In this document: positions 25,567 through 33,852 of the stretch, piece after piece
How the letters are laid out: each line of letters starts with the position of its first letter
Position numbering within the stretch: the stretch's first letter is position 1
DNA from: Legionella steelei
GTDB taxonomy: Bacteria > Pseudomonadota > Gammaproteobacteria > Legionellales > Legionellaceae
NCBI RefSeq assembly: GCF_001468005.1
Contig: NZ_LNYY01000021.1
Location: 124,637-188,636, forward strand
Reading direction: 5' to 3'
Length of the DNA stretch: 64,000 bases
Notes under the pieces: generated by a model
Database searches by the model: none
Seen by the model: the letters and a program-made list of their open reading frames with translations, nothing else
Told to the model about the DNA's origin: nothing
Made by a program: the position numbers and the translations under genes

Positions 25567-26381
25567 CTGGTTACCCCATAATTTAGGGCGCCCATCATTT
25601 AAGTTGAGATAGTATAAGGCTCAAAATACCTCAGAGGTTCAATAGGATTTACTGCTATTTCTACACTTTTGGCTGATGTCTGGATTTTCTGTGCTTTATG
25701 GCACACAACAGTATGCTTTGTTGCAATGTTTGAAAATCCGAGTGTTTTGCCGCAAGTAGATAATAGGTCAGTAGCACCTGGGATTGAACAATAAGCGATG
25801 TGATCTTTAAGCGAACCCATGGCCTCATAAACAGACTTTACGCATGCTCCCTGTTCAACAGACTCTTTTTGAACCGCTAGTGTAGAGGACAACTGTGCTG
25901 TTGGCCCGGTGCGCGAACTTTCATGTACTGATGGGTACACTCTAGTTCTGCGCTCAGCGAGTTTCGAAAAAGATCTAACGAGAGGTGCATACTGTGAAAT
26001 ATACTGGTTACAAATCAAACGGGTTGGAATAGATAGCCAAAGGCGTGCGAAGGCCCGGAAATAATTCGTAATCGGTATAAAGCATGTCTGGCATGCGTAG
26101 GTTTCTGTCAAAAATATGGTCAATTTATCTCTGGCATTGGGTCGCTTCCTTATATCTTTATGCTTAAATGGAAGCGCTATTTTTTATGTAACTCTATTTA
26201 ACAAATAATCATTCATTTAGATCGGCCAAAGCCTAACTTCCTCAATGATTGGCATATACTTTAAAGTAAATAGTCACGCTTTTTTTATTTAAATGCGTTA
26301 TAATTCGGTTGCATGGAAATTTTCCCACGCTACAGGTGATCATATCAAAAAAATCACGCTCAGCAAACAGGTTTATTGACA
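25567..26381 (-). promoter_or_regulatory. Long rne upstream region, probable structured leader
   Basis: The 815 bases between the divergent rne and rluC genes hold no convincing gene. In E. coli rne has a long leader whose hairpins let RNase E control its own mRNA. Here the stretch 25911-25953 can fold: GCGC with AACT pairs with AGTT and GCGC, around two GTAC blocks. Much of the rest is of even composition, which is typical of structured RNA. The rluC promoter must lie near 26200-26340. A leader role is inferred from position. Confidence 0.5.
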
Positions 26382-27338
26382 ATGAATGAAGTAAGTTATA
26401 AAGAAATTAGTAATGAAGAAGAAGGGCAACGTCTAGATAATTACTTGATTCGTATTTTAAAGGGCGTTCCCAAGAGCCATATTTACAGAATTATACGTGG
26501 TGGTGAGGTCCGTGTTAATAAAAAAAGAGCACAAGTCAGTTCACGATTACACGCCGGAGACAGCATTCGCATTCCACCAATTCGCTTGTCCGAGTCAAAA
26601 GAGGTATTTGTAGGTGATGCTTTAGCAAAACGACTAAAAGATTGTATTATTTTTGAAGATTCCTGTTTCTTAGTAATTAACAAGCCCGCGGGTATTGCTG
26701 TTCATGGTGGAAGTGGTTTAAGTCTTGGGGTAATCGAAGCGTTGAGAAAAACCAGACAAGATTTAACTTATTTAGAGTTGATCCATCGACTTGATAAGGA
26801 CACTTCGGGTTGTCTTTTATTAGCTAAGAAAAGAAGTACTTTGAGAGCAATGCATGCACTGCTTGAGGCGCGTGAGGTGCAAAAAACTTATTGGACGTTA
26901 TTAACTCATCGCTGGGAAGGCAAAAAACAAGTAATCGTCCGAGCCGCACTTGAAAAAAATACTTTAAAATCAGGTGAACGTATTGTGTCTGTTAAAGAAG
27001 ACGGCAAGGCATCTGAAACAGCATTTAAACTTCTTGAAAACTATCAGCAAGCATGTTGGGTTGAGGCTAGTCCTAAAACGGGTCGTACACACCAGATTCG
27101 TGTACATAGCGCACATTTAGGACACGTTATAGTTGGAGATAAAAAATATGGGGCACTTGCAGGAGAAGTAGAAGGGATAGATAATCAGCATCATCGCCTT
27201 TTTTTACATGCGCGATCCGTGCAATTTGAATTGAATGGCACGAAGCATTTGTTTCAGGCTGATGCAGATAACCATTTTTCTACCGCACTAAAACAATTAC
27301 GTGCGAGGAGCGTAGTGAGCAATGAGCAATCCATATGA
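26382..27338 (+). CDS. rluC: 23S rRNA pseudouridine synthase RluC
   Basis: RluC makes pseudouridines at positions 955, 2504 and 2580 of 23S rRNA. From ATG 26382 the protein has 318 residues. An S4 RNA-binding domain lies at about 15-75 (QRLDNYLIRILKGVPKSHIYRIIRGG), and the catalytic motif HRLDKDTSGCLLLAK holds the essential Asp. The C-terminal SPKTGRTHQIRVH motif is present. A TTG two codons upstream is closer to ACAGG and is an alternative start. The HAD gene overlaps its end by 17 bases. Confidence 0.93.
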   Translation: MNEVSYKEISNEEEGQRLDNYLIRILKGVPKSHIYRIIRGGEVRVNKKRAQVSSRLHAGDSIRIPPIRLSESKEVFVGDALAKRLKDCIIFEDSCFLVINKPAGIAVHGGSGLSLGVIEALRKTRQDLTYLELIHRLDKDTSGCLLLAKKRSTLRAMHALLEAREVQKTYWTLLTHRWEGKKQVIVRAALEKNTLKSGERIVSVKEDGKASETAFKLLENYQQACWVEASPKTGRTHQIRVHSAHLGHVIVGDKKYGALAGEVEGIDNQHHRLFLHARSVQFELNGTKHLFQADADNHFSTALKQLRARSVVSNEQSI

Positions 27339-27978
27339 TTTGGTAGTATTTGACTGGGAAGGTACTATTGCGGATACTTTAGGGATAGTGTTACATGTTG
27401 TTGCTACCGAAGCGAATGTGCTGGGATTTGGTGATTTTGATCCCCAGCAAGCGAGAAAATTTGTTGATTTGGGTTTGGTACAGGCTTTGAAGAAGACTTA
27501 TCCTCATTTGACAGAACCACAACATCAACAATTATTACAATCGGTGCAATTGGCTATGCATTCTCGGTCTGCAGATGTATGCTTGATGCCTGGCGTACGT
27601 GAATTGATCTTTCAATTACATGATGCAGGGATAAATCTGGCAGTTGCAACGAACAAGGGGCATCAATCTTTGTTTCGAGCATTACAGGCAGCAGGTCTTG
27701 ATAAGCTATTTAAAGTAACCCGTTCTGCGGGACAAGTACCTGCAAAACCTTGTCCACAAATGTTGGAAGAAATTATTGCCGAATATAGCGGAGCTGCTGC
27801 TACGACTTTGATGATAGGTGATTCACTTATCGATATGGAAATGGCAAAAAGTGTTAAAGTAACCGCCGTAGGAATAGACATTTATCATCAACAGGAAGAG
27901 GCCGCACTTAAGGCTGCTGGAGCACTGGCAGTTTTTGATGATTATAAACAAGTAGCGGATTTTTTAAATTTGTCATAA
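27322..27978 (+). CDS. HAD-family hydrolase with DWEGT motif
   Basis: The protein has 218 residues and the C1-capped phosphoglycolate-phosphatase-like layout. Motif I reads FDWEGTIADT with Asp 11 as nucleophile, but Glu 13 where most phosphatases have the second Asp. Later motifs are present: VATNKG, the Lys in PAKPCPQ and GDSLIDMEMA. It overlaps rluC by 17 bases, so translation is likely coupled; a phosphatase next to rluC is a known arrangement. The substrate is unknown. Glu may still act as acid/base or may lower activity. Confidence 0.85.
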   Translation: MSNPYDLVVFDWEGTIADTLGIVLHVVATEANVLGFGDFDPQQARKFVDLGLVQALKKTYPHLTEPQHQQLLQSVQLAMHSRSADVCLMPGVRELIFQLHDAGINLAVATNKGHQSLFRALQAAGLDKLFKVTRSAGQVPAKPCPQMLEEIIAEYSGAAATTLMIGDSLIDMEMAKSVKVTAVGIDIYHQQEEAALKAAGALAVFDDYKQVADFLNLS

Positions 27979-28040
27979 TAGAGAGTGAACCACGTACAGC
28001 TTGTTGTAATGTGGTAAAGAACATAGACCTAGAGTCAGAA

Positions 28041-28073
28041 TTCCCGGGTTATGCTTCGCTTCACCCAGGCTAC
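28041..28073. repeat. Half REP
   Basis: TTCCCGGGTTATGCTTCGCT then TCACCCAGGCTAC, a right half only, between the HAD gene and pgsA. Confidence 0.7.
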
Positions 28074-28140
28074 ATTTTTATTTTTGCGCTACTCATAGTA
28101 CGGGAGTTTATTTAGTCATCTGTAAAGGGAGTATCAAACG

Positions 28141-28704
28141 TTGAGTACAATAACCAGTTTACCAAATTTATTAACTTTGCTGCGCATCGTGCTGATTCCA
28201 GTGCTTGTTGTCGTATTTTATTTACCATTTTCATTTGCGCATATGTTTGCCGCAAGTATCTTTGCTGCAGCAAGTTTTACCGATTGGTTAGATGGTTATT
28301 TGGCGCGCAGACTGAAGTTGATGTCTCCTTTTGGTGCTTTTCTTGATCCTGTTGCAGACAAATTATTGGTTTCTACAAGTTTGTTGTTGCTCGTAGGTGC
28401 TAAGGAAATTAATTACATTACTATTCCTGCTATTGTAATTGTTGGGCGTGAAATCGTTATTTCGGCCTTAAGGGAATGGATGGCTGAAATTGGTCGACGT
28501 GCGAGTGTGACTGTTGGATATGTGGGGAAGATAAAAACATTTTTACAAATGGTCGCCTTATTTTTATTGTTGGCATTTAATTCGTTAGATAGTTGGGGTG
28601 GGATTTTCGGTTTTGTCCTGCTATATGTGGCCGCAATTTTAACTATTTGGTCGATGATTATTTATTTGGCGATTGCCTGGCCAGAATTAACGAAAAAAAA
28701 TTAA
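28141..28704 (+). CDS. pgsA: CDP-diacylglycerol-glycerol-3-phosphate 3-phosphatidyltransferase PgsA
   Basis: PgsA makes phosphatidylglycerol phosphate at the inner membrane. The protein has 187 residues. The start is TTG 28141, with AAAGGGAG a suitable distance upstream, giving MSTITSLPNLLTLLRIVLIP. The CDP-alcohol phosphotransferase signature DWLDGYLARRLKLMSPFGAF followed by LDPVADK is complete. Four to five membrane segments follow. It precedes tRNA-Gly, -Cys and -Leu, exactly the E. coli neighbourhood. Confidence 0.95.
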   Translation: MSTITSLPNLLTLLRIVLIPVLVVVFYLPFSFAHMFAASIFAAASFTDWLDGYLARRLKLMSPFGAFLDPVADKLLVSTSLLLLVGAKEINYITIPAIVIVGREIVISALREWMAEIGRRASVTVGYVGKIKTFLQMVALFLLLAFNSLDSWGGIFGFVLLYVAAILTIWSMIIYLAIAWPELTKKN

Positions 28705-28712
28705 TTTTATTA

Positions 28713-28740
28713 TTGACAGGGTGTTAAATTTCGGTAGAAT
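28713..28740 (+). promoter_or_regulatory. Sigma-70 promoter of the tRNA cluster
   Basis: TTGACA at 28713-28718 and TAGAAT at 28735-28740 with a 16-bp spacer, followed by a C-rich stretch (CACACCCCG) typical of stable-RNA promoters. The tRNA-Gly starts 17 bases on. Confidence 0.8.
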
Positions 28741-28756
28741 CACACCCCGTAGAGAC

Positions 28757-28832
<76 letters not shown>

Positions 28833-28836
28833 AATT

Positions 28837-28865
28837 AAAGCGACAAAAAAAGTCGCTTTTTTTTT
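28837..28865 (+). terminator. Rho-independent terminator inside the tRNA cluster
   Basis: AAAGCGAC and GTCGCTTT pair across seven A, followed by a run of T. It comes directly behind tRNA-Gly and before tRNA-Cys, so it should end or attenuate transcription between them. Confidence 0.85.
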
Positions 28866-28902
28866 AGAGCAATAGACATAGACGTATTAGAAGTATAAAT
28901 GA

Positions 28903-28976
28903 GGCTGTGTGGCAGAGTGGTCATGCAGCGGCCTGCAAAGCCGTGTACGCCGGTTCGATTCCGGCCTCAGCCTCCA
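28903..28976 (+). tRNA. tRNA-Cys (GCA)
   Basis: 74 bases with encoded CCA. The anticodon loop CTGCAAA gives GCA. The acceptor GGCTGTG faces CTCAGCC with a T-T mismatch at pair 6:67; the other six pairs are sound. Confidence 0.95.
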
Positions 28977-28986
28977 TAAATAGATT

Positions 28987-29074
28987 GCCCAGGTGGCGAA
29001 ACAGGTAGACGCAAGGGACTTAAAATCCCTCGGACCAAAAGTCCGTGCCGGTTCGATTCCGGCCCTGGGCACCA
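28987..29074 (+). tRNA. tRNA-Leu (UAA)
   Basis: 88 bases with long variable arm and encoded CCA. Acceptor GCCCAGG pairs with CCTGGGC. The anticodon loop CTTAAAA gives TAA. It ends 8 bases from the stop of the convergent DMT gene. Confidence 0.97.
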
Positions 29075-29082
29075 ATCACCAG

Positions 29083-29502
29083 TTATTCTGTAGCAAATAA
29101 GACTAACGCAAGAATCGCAAAAATCATTCCTAGGACATGTTTCACAGTTAACCCTTGCTTGAGAAATACAACGGACAATAATAGGGTAATCATAGGATAC
29201 ATGGATGTCACGAGTACCACAGGCATTGTAGGTCCATTGCGTAATGCCAAAATGAAAAAAATACAGGCAATGCCACTTGCTAAACCGTTCAATAATCCAT
29301 ATGTCCCTCCTTTGGGACAAAGATCCAATTTAAAATCAAGTAATACAAGGGCGATGAGTCCTGAAATTAATACACCAATGCTTGAATAAAACGTGATGGA
29401 TAAAGGATTAATAAAGCTTGATGCTCTTGTACCCCAATACCCCCAGGCACCATAAAGACATAAAGCAATGAGTGAAGGAAAATACCAAGAGCTAGGATTC
29501 AT
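29083..29502 (-). CDS. Half-size EamA/DMT-type membrane protein
   Basis: The protein has 139 residues and about four to five hydrophobic segments (FPSLIALCLYGAWGYWGT, ITFYSSIGVLISGLIALVLL, GLASGIACIFFILALRN, VVLVTSMYPMITLLLSVVFL, VLGMIFAILALVLFA). This is one half of a drug/metabolite transporter fold, like the dimeric EamA-only proteins. The substrate is unknown. GAGG lies about ten bases upstream of the ATG. It converges on the tRNA cluster, with 8 bases between its stop and tRNA-Leu. Confidence 0.82.
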   Translation of the reverse strand: MNPSSWYFPSLIALCLYGAWGYWGTRASSFINPLSITFYSSIGVLISGLIALVLLDFKLDLCPKGGTYGLLNGLASGIACIFFILALRNGPTMPVVLVTSMYPMITLLLSVVFLKQGLTVKHVLGMIFAILALVLFATE

Positions 29503-29692
29503 ACAAATTTACCTCACCTGACAACAGGCTTTACAAAGTGTCTATATAGGATAACCGGTAGCTTATTAAAATAATACTCCCAAAGTTATCTTTGTGACTA
29601 TCCTGGGTACGATTTGCGCGATAACCTGATGCATCGAAACCCATTTGGAGTCCCTGTATATGTTCGATAATTCGTTTGAAAAATAGTCAAAT

Positions 29693-29744
29693 AAGGCTGG
29701 GTTTAATAGCCTGAGGACATCTCAGGCGTTAACAGCGCAGCCTT
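29693..29744. repeat. Nested inverted repeat behind the ankyrin gene
   Basis: Outer arms AAGGCTG and CAGCCTT enclose inner arms GCCTGAG and CTCAGGC. It lies 34 bases after the stop of the minus-strand ankyrin gene and could end its transcript. The outer arms resemble worn family 2 ends. Confidence 0.55.
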
Positions 29745-29778
29745 CAGAATAATCTTGTATGATTGTCATATCTTGCTT

Positions 29779-31317
29779 TTAGCTAGAGGGAGCTACAGCA
29801 GCAGCTATTGATGGACTGGATTCATGCTCTAGTGATCTTTGTTTGTCTAACCAATCAACTAAGCGGCTGCGGTATGCTTTAAAAAACAAGGAAAAGCGAT
29901 TGGATGAACGAATCTGGGCACTTTCACTGCTTTCAAACAATCTCGTTACTTCTTTTGATGTAGCTAATTTCAAATTTAAGGCAATTTTATCTGCATGAAA
30001 GGCGATGTCAGTCAGCGCACAATTTCTTAATTTGAAGGAGCCCTCAATAATTTCACCTCGTTCTCCTTCGATTATGAAATCAGTAAGCGTAAATGGATGT
30101 TTTGCGAAATAAGTACTGTTTTTACCATTCGATGCGATCAGTTCTTCTTTGGCGCCAGCGGCAACAAGCTCTATACATAAATCATCAAAGTGATAAAATC
30201 TTGCCCAGTGAAGTGCGGTCATCCCGTGATTGTCAGCCTGATTTACATCACAGTGTAACTCAAGCATTTTTTGCAAAATTTGCTTTGCAGCTTCTTTATC
30301 GGCCAGCTTACAAGCTAAAATCAAAGCGGTATTGCTAAAAGAGGTTGCTAAGAGCAGTTTCGAGTTTGCCATTCTCAGTGCATAGTTTAGGTTGTAATGA
30401 TTTCGGTCAATAATGGCTTGATGTAATGGGGTATTGGCTGGTTCTATATCATCATAACTTTCCATGTCTCGACGAGAAAGTTGGCAAAATAGAGCTAGTT
30501 TTTCTAACGTTTCTTGGCGTGAGCTAACTGCTTTTATCTCATCTTGGTAGATATTGAAAAAAGTTTTAATAGTGTCCAAATTAGTTTCTAATAAGGGTAG
30601 GGTGCGTTTTAGAACACCGGGTAATAGTAAATCTTGGCTCTGTAGATAGCTTAGGAACAATTGCAGTTTATCTAATTCACTTTTATATTTTAATTTAGGG
30701 AGCATTGCTTCGATTATATCTTTTCGTAACAGATCAACTTGCTTCATGAATTTAAAAAAATTATCAAGGAGTTGTAGATCTTCTGCCGAGGGATACGCTG
30801 TACTTAATAATTCTGCTATTAAAGGAATCAAATCAGGAGGTAGTGTTTTACAGAGTCCAAATAGTTCAAAAATTAAATGCCAATCACTATGTTCTTCCGT
30901 ATATTCCTGGTCACCCCTGCTCATCGTAAAGCGTAGTGGAGTGACCTTGGTTATTTGGGTATATCGTTCTAGCTTATTTTTTTTGGCTAATAAGCAGATG
31001 AGTTCATAAATTTTATCGTCGCCTGCAGAGGACATCCTAATTGCCTGAATCATTGCCTTGCGTGTTTCTGGAGTTGTATCACTAGCCACATATATTTGCA
31101 GGGCTCTCATAGGGTCAGAAAAACGTTTTGTTTTAATGAATGAAGCTAAGTGAAGAAAATCAGTGAACTGATCGAGTGCTACTCCTGCCGAGACGTTATG
31201 AAGCTCTACATCTATTGCTGCATCAACCTCATCAAAACGCACGTCGGGTGAGTTAATTAAGGCAGTAAGCTTATCACTAAGAATGATTTTTTTTACCTGC
31301 AATTGTGATGATGCCAT
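29779..31317 (-). CDS. Ankyrin-repeat protein, candidate Dot/Icm effector
   Basis: The protein has 512 residues, no signal peptide and no membrane segment. Residues 1-290 are helical and carry no motif I recognise. Ankyrin repeats lie at about 294-390 (ANTPLHQAIIDRNHYNLNYA, FSNTALILACKLADKEAAKQ, HGMTALHWARFYHFDDLCIE). The C-terminus is Ser/Glu/Ala-rich (LEHESSPSIAAAVAPSS), suited to a Dot/Icm signal. The junction ahead of the ankyrins (LSRRDMESYDDIEPANTPLH) resembles that in the 4482 protein (LSKKDDGFDPEDTPLH). It is divergent from lolC across a region with two palindromes. GAGGGAA on this strand precedes the ATG. Confidence 0.7.
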   Translation of the reverse strand: MASSQLQVKKIILSDKLTALINSPDVRFDEVDAAIDVELHNVSAGVALDQFTDFLHLASFIKTKRFSDPMRALQIYVASDTTPETRKAMIQAIRMSSAGDDKIYELICLLAKKNKLERYTQITKVTPLRFTMSRGDQEYTEEHSDWHLIFELFGLCKTLPPDLIPLIAELLSTAYPSAEDLQLLDNFFKFMKQVDLLRKDIIEAMLPKLKYKSELDKLQLFLSYLQSQDLLLPGVLKRTLPLLETNLDTIKTFFNIYQDEIKAVSSRQETLEKLALFCQLSRRDMESYDDIEPANTPLHQAIIDRNHYNLNYALRMANSKLLLATSFSNTALILACKLADKEAAKQILQKMLELHCDVNQADNHGMTALHWARFYHFDDLCIELVAAGAKEELIASNGKNSTYFAKHPFTLTDFIIEGERGEIIEGSFKLRNCALTDIAFHADKIALNLKLATSKEVTRLFESSESAQIRSSNRFSLFFKAYRSRLVDWLDKQRSLEHESSPSIAAAVAPSS

Positions 31318-31373
31318 AAGATTCCCTCCAATTAGATTAGTTTGATGAATCAGTCTACGTTAAATAAATTTAA

Positions 31374-31388
31374 TTTACAATTTGTAAA
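31374..31388. promoter_or_regulatory. 15-bp perfect palindrome, possible operator
   Basis: TTTACAA-T-TTGTAAA lies in the divergent region 57 bases upstream of the ankyrin-gene start. A binding protein cannot be named. Confidence 0.4.
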
Positions 31389-31422
31389 ATTAATGGCTTA
31401 AAAAATCTTATGTGCGACTAAA

Positions 31423-31444
31423 TATCCACAAATTTTGTGGATAA
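31423..31444. promoter_or_regulatory. Inverted DnaA-box-like pair
   Basis: Ten-base arms TATCCACAAA and TTTGTGGATA around one T form a perfect palindrome. The right arm with its next base (31436-31444, TGTGGATAA) is a perfect TTATCCACA DnaA box on the minus strand; the left (31422-31430) matches 8 of 9. Confidence 0.45.
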
Positions 31445-31556
31445 CTATGTGGGTTATCTGATGACGAAACAATAAAATAGCAGAACCAGCTATAGGGTAT
31501 ATCTCTTAGGGGATTTTTTCTCTACAATAAGACTTTAACCAAAAATCAAAGCAAAT

Positions 31557-32801
31557 ATGTATAAACCATTAGCCCTTTTTATGGGCTTACGCTATACGCG
31601 TTCTCGAAAAAAGAATCATTTTGTTTCTTTTATATCTCTGAGCTCTATGCTTGGTATTGGCATAGGAGTGATGGTTCTGGTTACTGTTTTATCAGTAATG
31701 AATGGATTTGATGAACAGATACATAACCGTTTTTTTGGTATGGCCCCTGAAATTACGGTTTCTGGACCCAATGAGCGACTCGATAATTGGTCTGAAGTAG
31801 CTAAAAAAATTCAAACGGTTCCTGAAATTAAAGCATTATCTCCTTATGTCGGTGGACAAGGATTAATGGTGCACGAAGGACAGGTTTTACCTATTGTCTT
31901 AACGGGCGTATTGCCTGAGCAAGAAGAAAAGATGAGTCACTTGCAAGATAAATTGTTGGCTGGAAATCTCAATAATTTAAAAGATTTTGGCATAATCCTA
32001 GGTAAAGGCCTTGCAGACAATATGGGGACGATGATTGGGGATAAGGTTACAGTGATGATTCCTCAGGCAACGGTGACTCCTGCGGGAATGATTCCGCGTT
32101 TTAAGCGATTTACAGTAGTAGGTGTTTTCTCTGCTGGAACAGGATTTAGCTTTGATACAAAGCTGGCTTTTATCAATATGGGGGATGCCCAAAAGTTATT
32201 GCAAATGGGGGATGATGTCACCGGCATCAAAATGAAAATAGATAATGTGTACCAAGCTCCTGAACTGTCTGTTCGCTTGTCTCAATTGTTAGGTGGAGAA
32301 TACCAGGTTGGTAATTGGACGCAGCAGTATGGTGCGTTTTTCCAGGCGGTCAAAATGGAAAAAACGATGATGTTTATGATCTTATTGCTCATTATCGCGG
32401 TAGCTGCATTTAATCTGGTCTCCTCTTTGGTGATGGTTGTTAATGACAAACAAGCAGAAATTGCAATTCTACGAACGATTGGTGCAACCCCTTCTACCAT
32501 ATTATGGACGTTCATTGTTCAAGGCATGATGGTCGGAATTGTGGGGACGTTTTTTGGTTTGCTTGCTGGATTAGTCTTGGCTGAAAATGCGACCACGATC
32601 GTGAATCATCTGCAAGCCTGGTTTCATTTTAAAGTCTTGTCATCGAGTATTTATTTTGTTGATTATTTACCTTCTAAGATTATGTTGAGTGATCTATGGA
32701 AAGTTTGTGTTATGGCTTTATTAATGAGCTTTTTTGCAACCATTTATCCTGCCTGGCGCGCCTCAAAAACAGTGATTGCGGAGGCTTTGCATTATGAGTG
32801 A
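31557..32801 (+). CDS. lolC: Lipoprotein-releasing ABC transporter permease LolC/E
   Basis: This is the inner-membrane permease of the LolCDE machine that lifts outer-membrane lipoproteins onto LolA. The protein has 414 residues with one N-terminal membrane segment ([20 protein letters not shown]), a large periplasmic domain, and three C-terminal segments, the MacB/LolC layout. Motifs include [15 protein letters not shown] and [18 protein letters not shown]. Only one permease gene lies here beside lolD, so a homodimeric (LolF-like) complex or a second gene elsewhere is possible. lolD overlaps by eight bases. Confidence 0.93.
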   Translation: MYKPLALFMGLRYTRSRKKNHFVSFISLSSMLGIGIGVMVLVTVLSVMNGFDEQIHNRFFGMAPEITVSGPNERLDNWSEVAKKIQTVPEIKALSPYVGGQGLMVHEGQVLPIVLTGVLPEQEEKMSHLQDKLLAGNLNNLKDFGIILGKGLADNMGTMIGDKVTVMIPQATVTPAGMIPRFKRFTVVGVFSAGTGFSFDTKLAFINMGDAQKLLQMGDDVTGIKMKIDNVYQAPELSVRLSQLLGGEYQVGNWTQQYGAFFQAVKMEKTMMFMILLLIIAVAAFNLVSSLVMVVNDKQAEIAILRTIGATPSTILWTFIVQGMMVGIVGTFFGLLAGLVLAENATTIVNHLQAWFHFKVLSSSIYFVDYLPSKIMLSDLWKVCVMALLMSFFATIYPAWRASKTVIAEALHYE

Positions 32802-33477
32802 TATTATTTTACATGCGACAAAACTGTGTAAATCCTACAATGATGGAGCCTCTAAGGTTGATGTTTTACGAGGTGTCGATTTGTCCATCGCGAAAGGTGA
32901 GCGTTTGGCAATTATCGGTCCTTCGGGCTCTGGGAAAAGCACTTTATTGCATCTAATGGGCGGGTTGGATAAGCCAACAAGTGGCGAGGTATTAATTAAG
33001 GATGTGAATTGGCAGAAAGTAAATGAAAAGCAACGTTGTCGATTACGCAATCAAGGCTTGGGATTTATCTATCAGTTCCATCACCTGTTACCGGAATTTA
33101 CCGCGCTTGAAAATGTTTCTATGCCACTACTGCTAGCCAAAATCTCAGTGATGGATGCCATGGCAGAAGCAAGTAAAATACTGGATGATGTTGGCCTGAA
33201 AGAAAGAAAAACACATAAGCCCGCCCAGCTTTCCGGAGGAGAGCGCCAACGGGTTGCTATCGCTCGAGCATTGGTACATCAACCATACTGCGTATTGGCA
33301 GATGAGCCAACAGGTAATCTCGATCAAACAACTGCAACAAAAGTATTTAATTTAATGTTGGAGTTGAATCGAAAAATGAATACAGCTTTGGTCATTGTAA
33401 CTCATGATCAACAGCTGGCAAAACAAATGGACCGTGTTTTAGTACTGGGCGAGGGTATTTTGTCCGAATTTAAATAA
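32794..33477 (+). CDS. lolD: Lipoprotein-releasing ABC transporter ATP-binding protein LolD
   Basis: LolD powers release of lipoproteins from the inner membrane. From ATG 32794 the protein has 227 residues, the usual length; a TTG upstream at 32776 is not preceded by the ribosome site, which is GGAGG at 32780-32784. Walker A is GPSGSGKST, the signature [15 protein letters not shown], and Walker [12 protein letters not shown]. Its first eight bases overlap the end of lolC. Confidence 0.95.
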   Translation: MSDIILHATKLCKSYNDGASKVDVLRGVDLSIAKGERLAIIGPSGSGKSTLLHLMGGLDKPTSGEVLIKDVNWQKVNEKQRCRLRNQGLGFIYQFHHLLPEFTALENVSMPLLLAKISVMDAMAEASKILDDVGLKERKTHKPAQLSGGERQRVAIARALVHQPYCVLADEPTGNLDQTTATKVFNLMLELNRKMNTALVIVTHDQQLAKQMDRVLVLGEGILSEFK

Positions 33478-33551
33478 GCTTGTATCAACAGAGACTCTCT
33501 GAGCTATTGTTTTTGCAGGTAAGAGTTATCTATAGAGGAGTTAATAAAAGA

Positions 33552-33770
33552 ATGCTTAAAGATAAGGATAAGGGGAGTAGTGCCCAAGCAACCCAGCTTG
33601 CGAAAAGTTTTTTAGATGGGCTTAGAAAGAATAAAGAAGCTTATGATTTTGTAGATATGGGGGTAAATCCACATCGATTTTTAAAAAATAAAGTGGCTCC
33701 TCAAGTATTAGCACCTATTGCTGAAGACGATGCAGAAGAAAGAGCCGGAGTAAGTGGTCCTGGTTTGTAG
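33552..33770 (+). CDS. Small hypothetical protein
   Basis: The protein has 72 residues from ATG 33552, which follows AGAGGAG at 33534-33540; the frame is open up to TTG 33480. It is charged and helical (KDKDKGSSAQATQLAKSFLD, FLKNKVAPQVLAPIAEDD) with no membrane segment. It is 74 bases after lolD and may share its transcript. No family is recognised. Confidence 0.5.
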   Translation: MLKDKDKGSSAQATQLAKSFLDGLRKNKEAYDFVDMGVNPHRFLKNKVAPQVLAPIAEDDAEERAGVSGPGL

Positions 33771-33773
33771 ATT

Positions 33774-33830
33774 GTAGCCAGGGTGAAGGCATTCGCCCAA
33801 CCCGGGTTTCGCTGTGCGCTACCCGGGTTA
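33774..33830. repeat. REP, diverged
   Basis: GTAGCCAGGGTGAAGGCATT at the left and GCGCTACCCGGGTTATT at the right; the final CAGGCTAC is missing. It lies between the convergent small gene and asnS and could end both. Confidence 0.7.
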
Positions 33831-33852
33831 TTAAGAAATCTAGATGGGTGTT

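Noticed and set aside
25599-26123. Open frame of 174 codons on the minus strand ahead of rne
   Set aside because: It has no recognised motif, a composition rich in Arg, Ser, Thr and Cys as in chance translation, and it covers the probable rne leader with its hairpin. Treated as non-coding.
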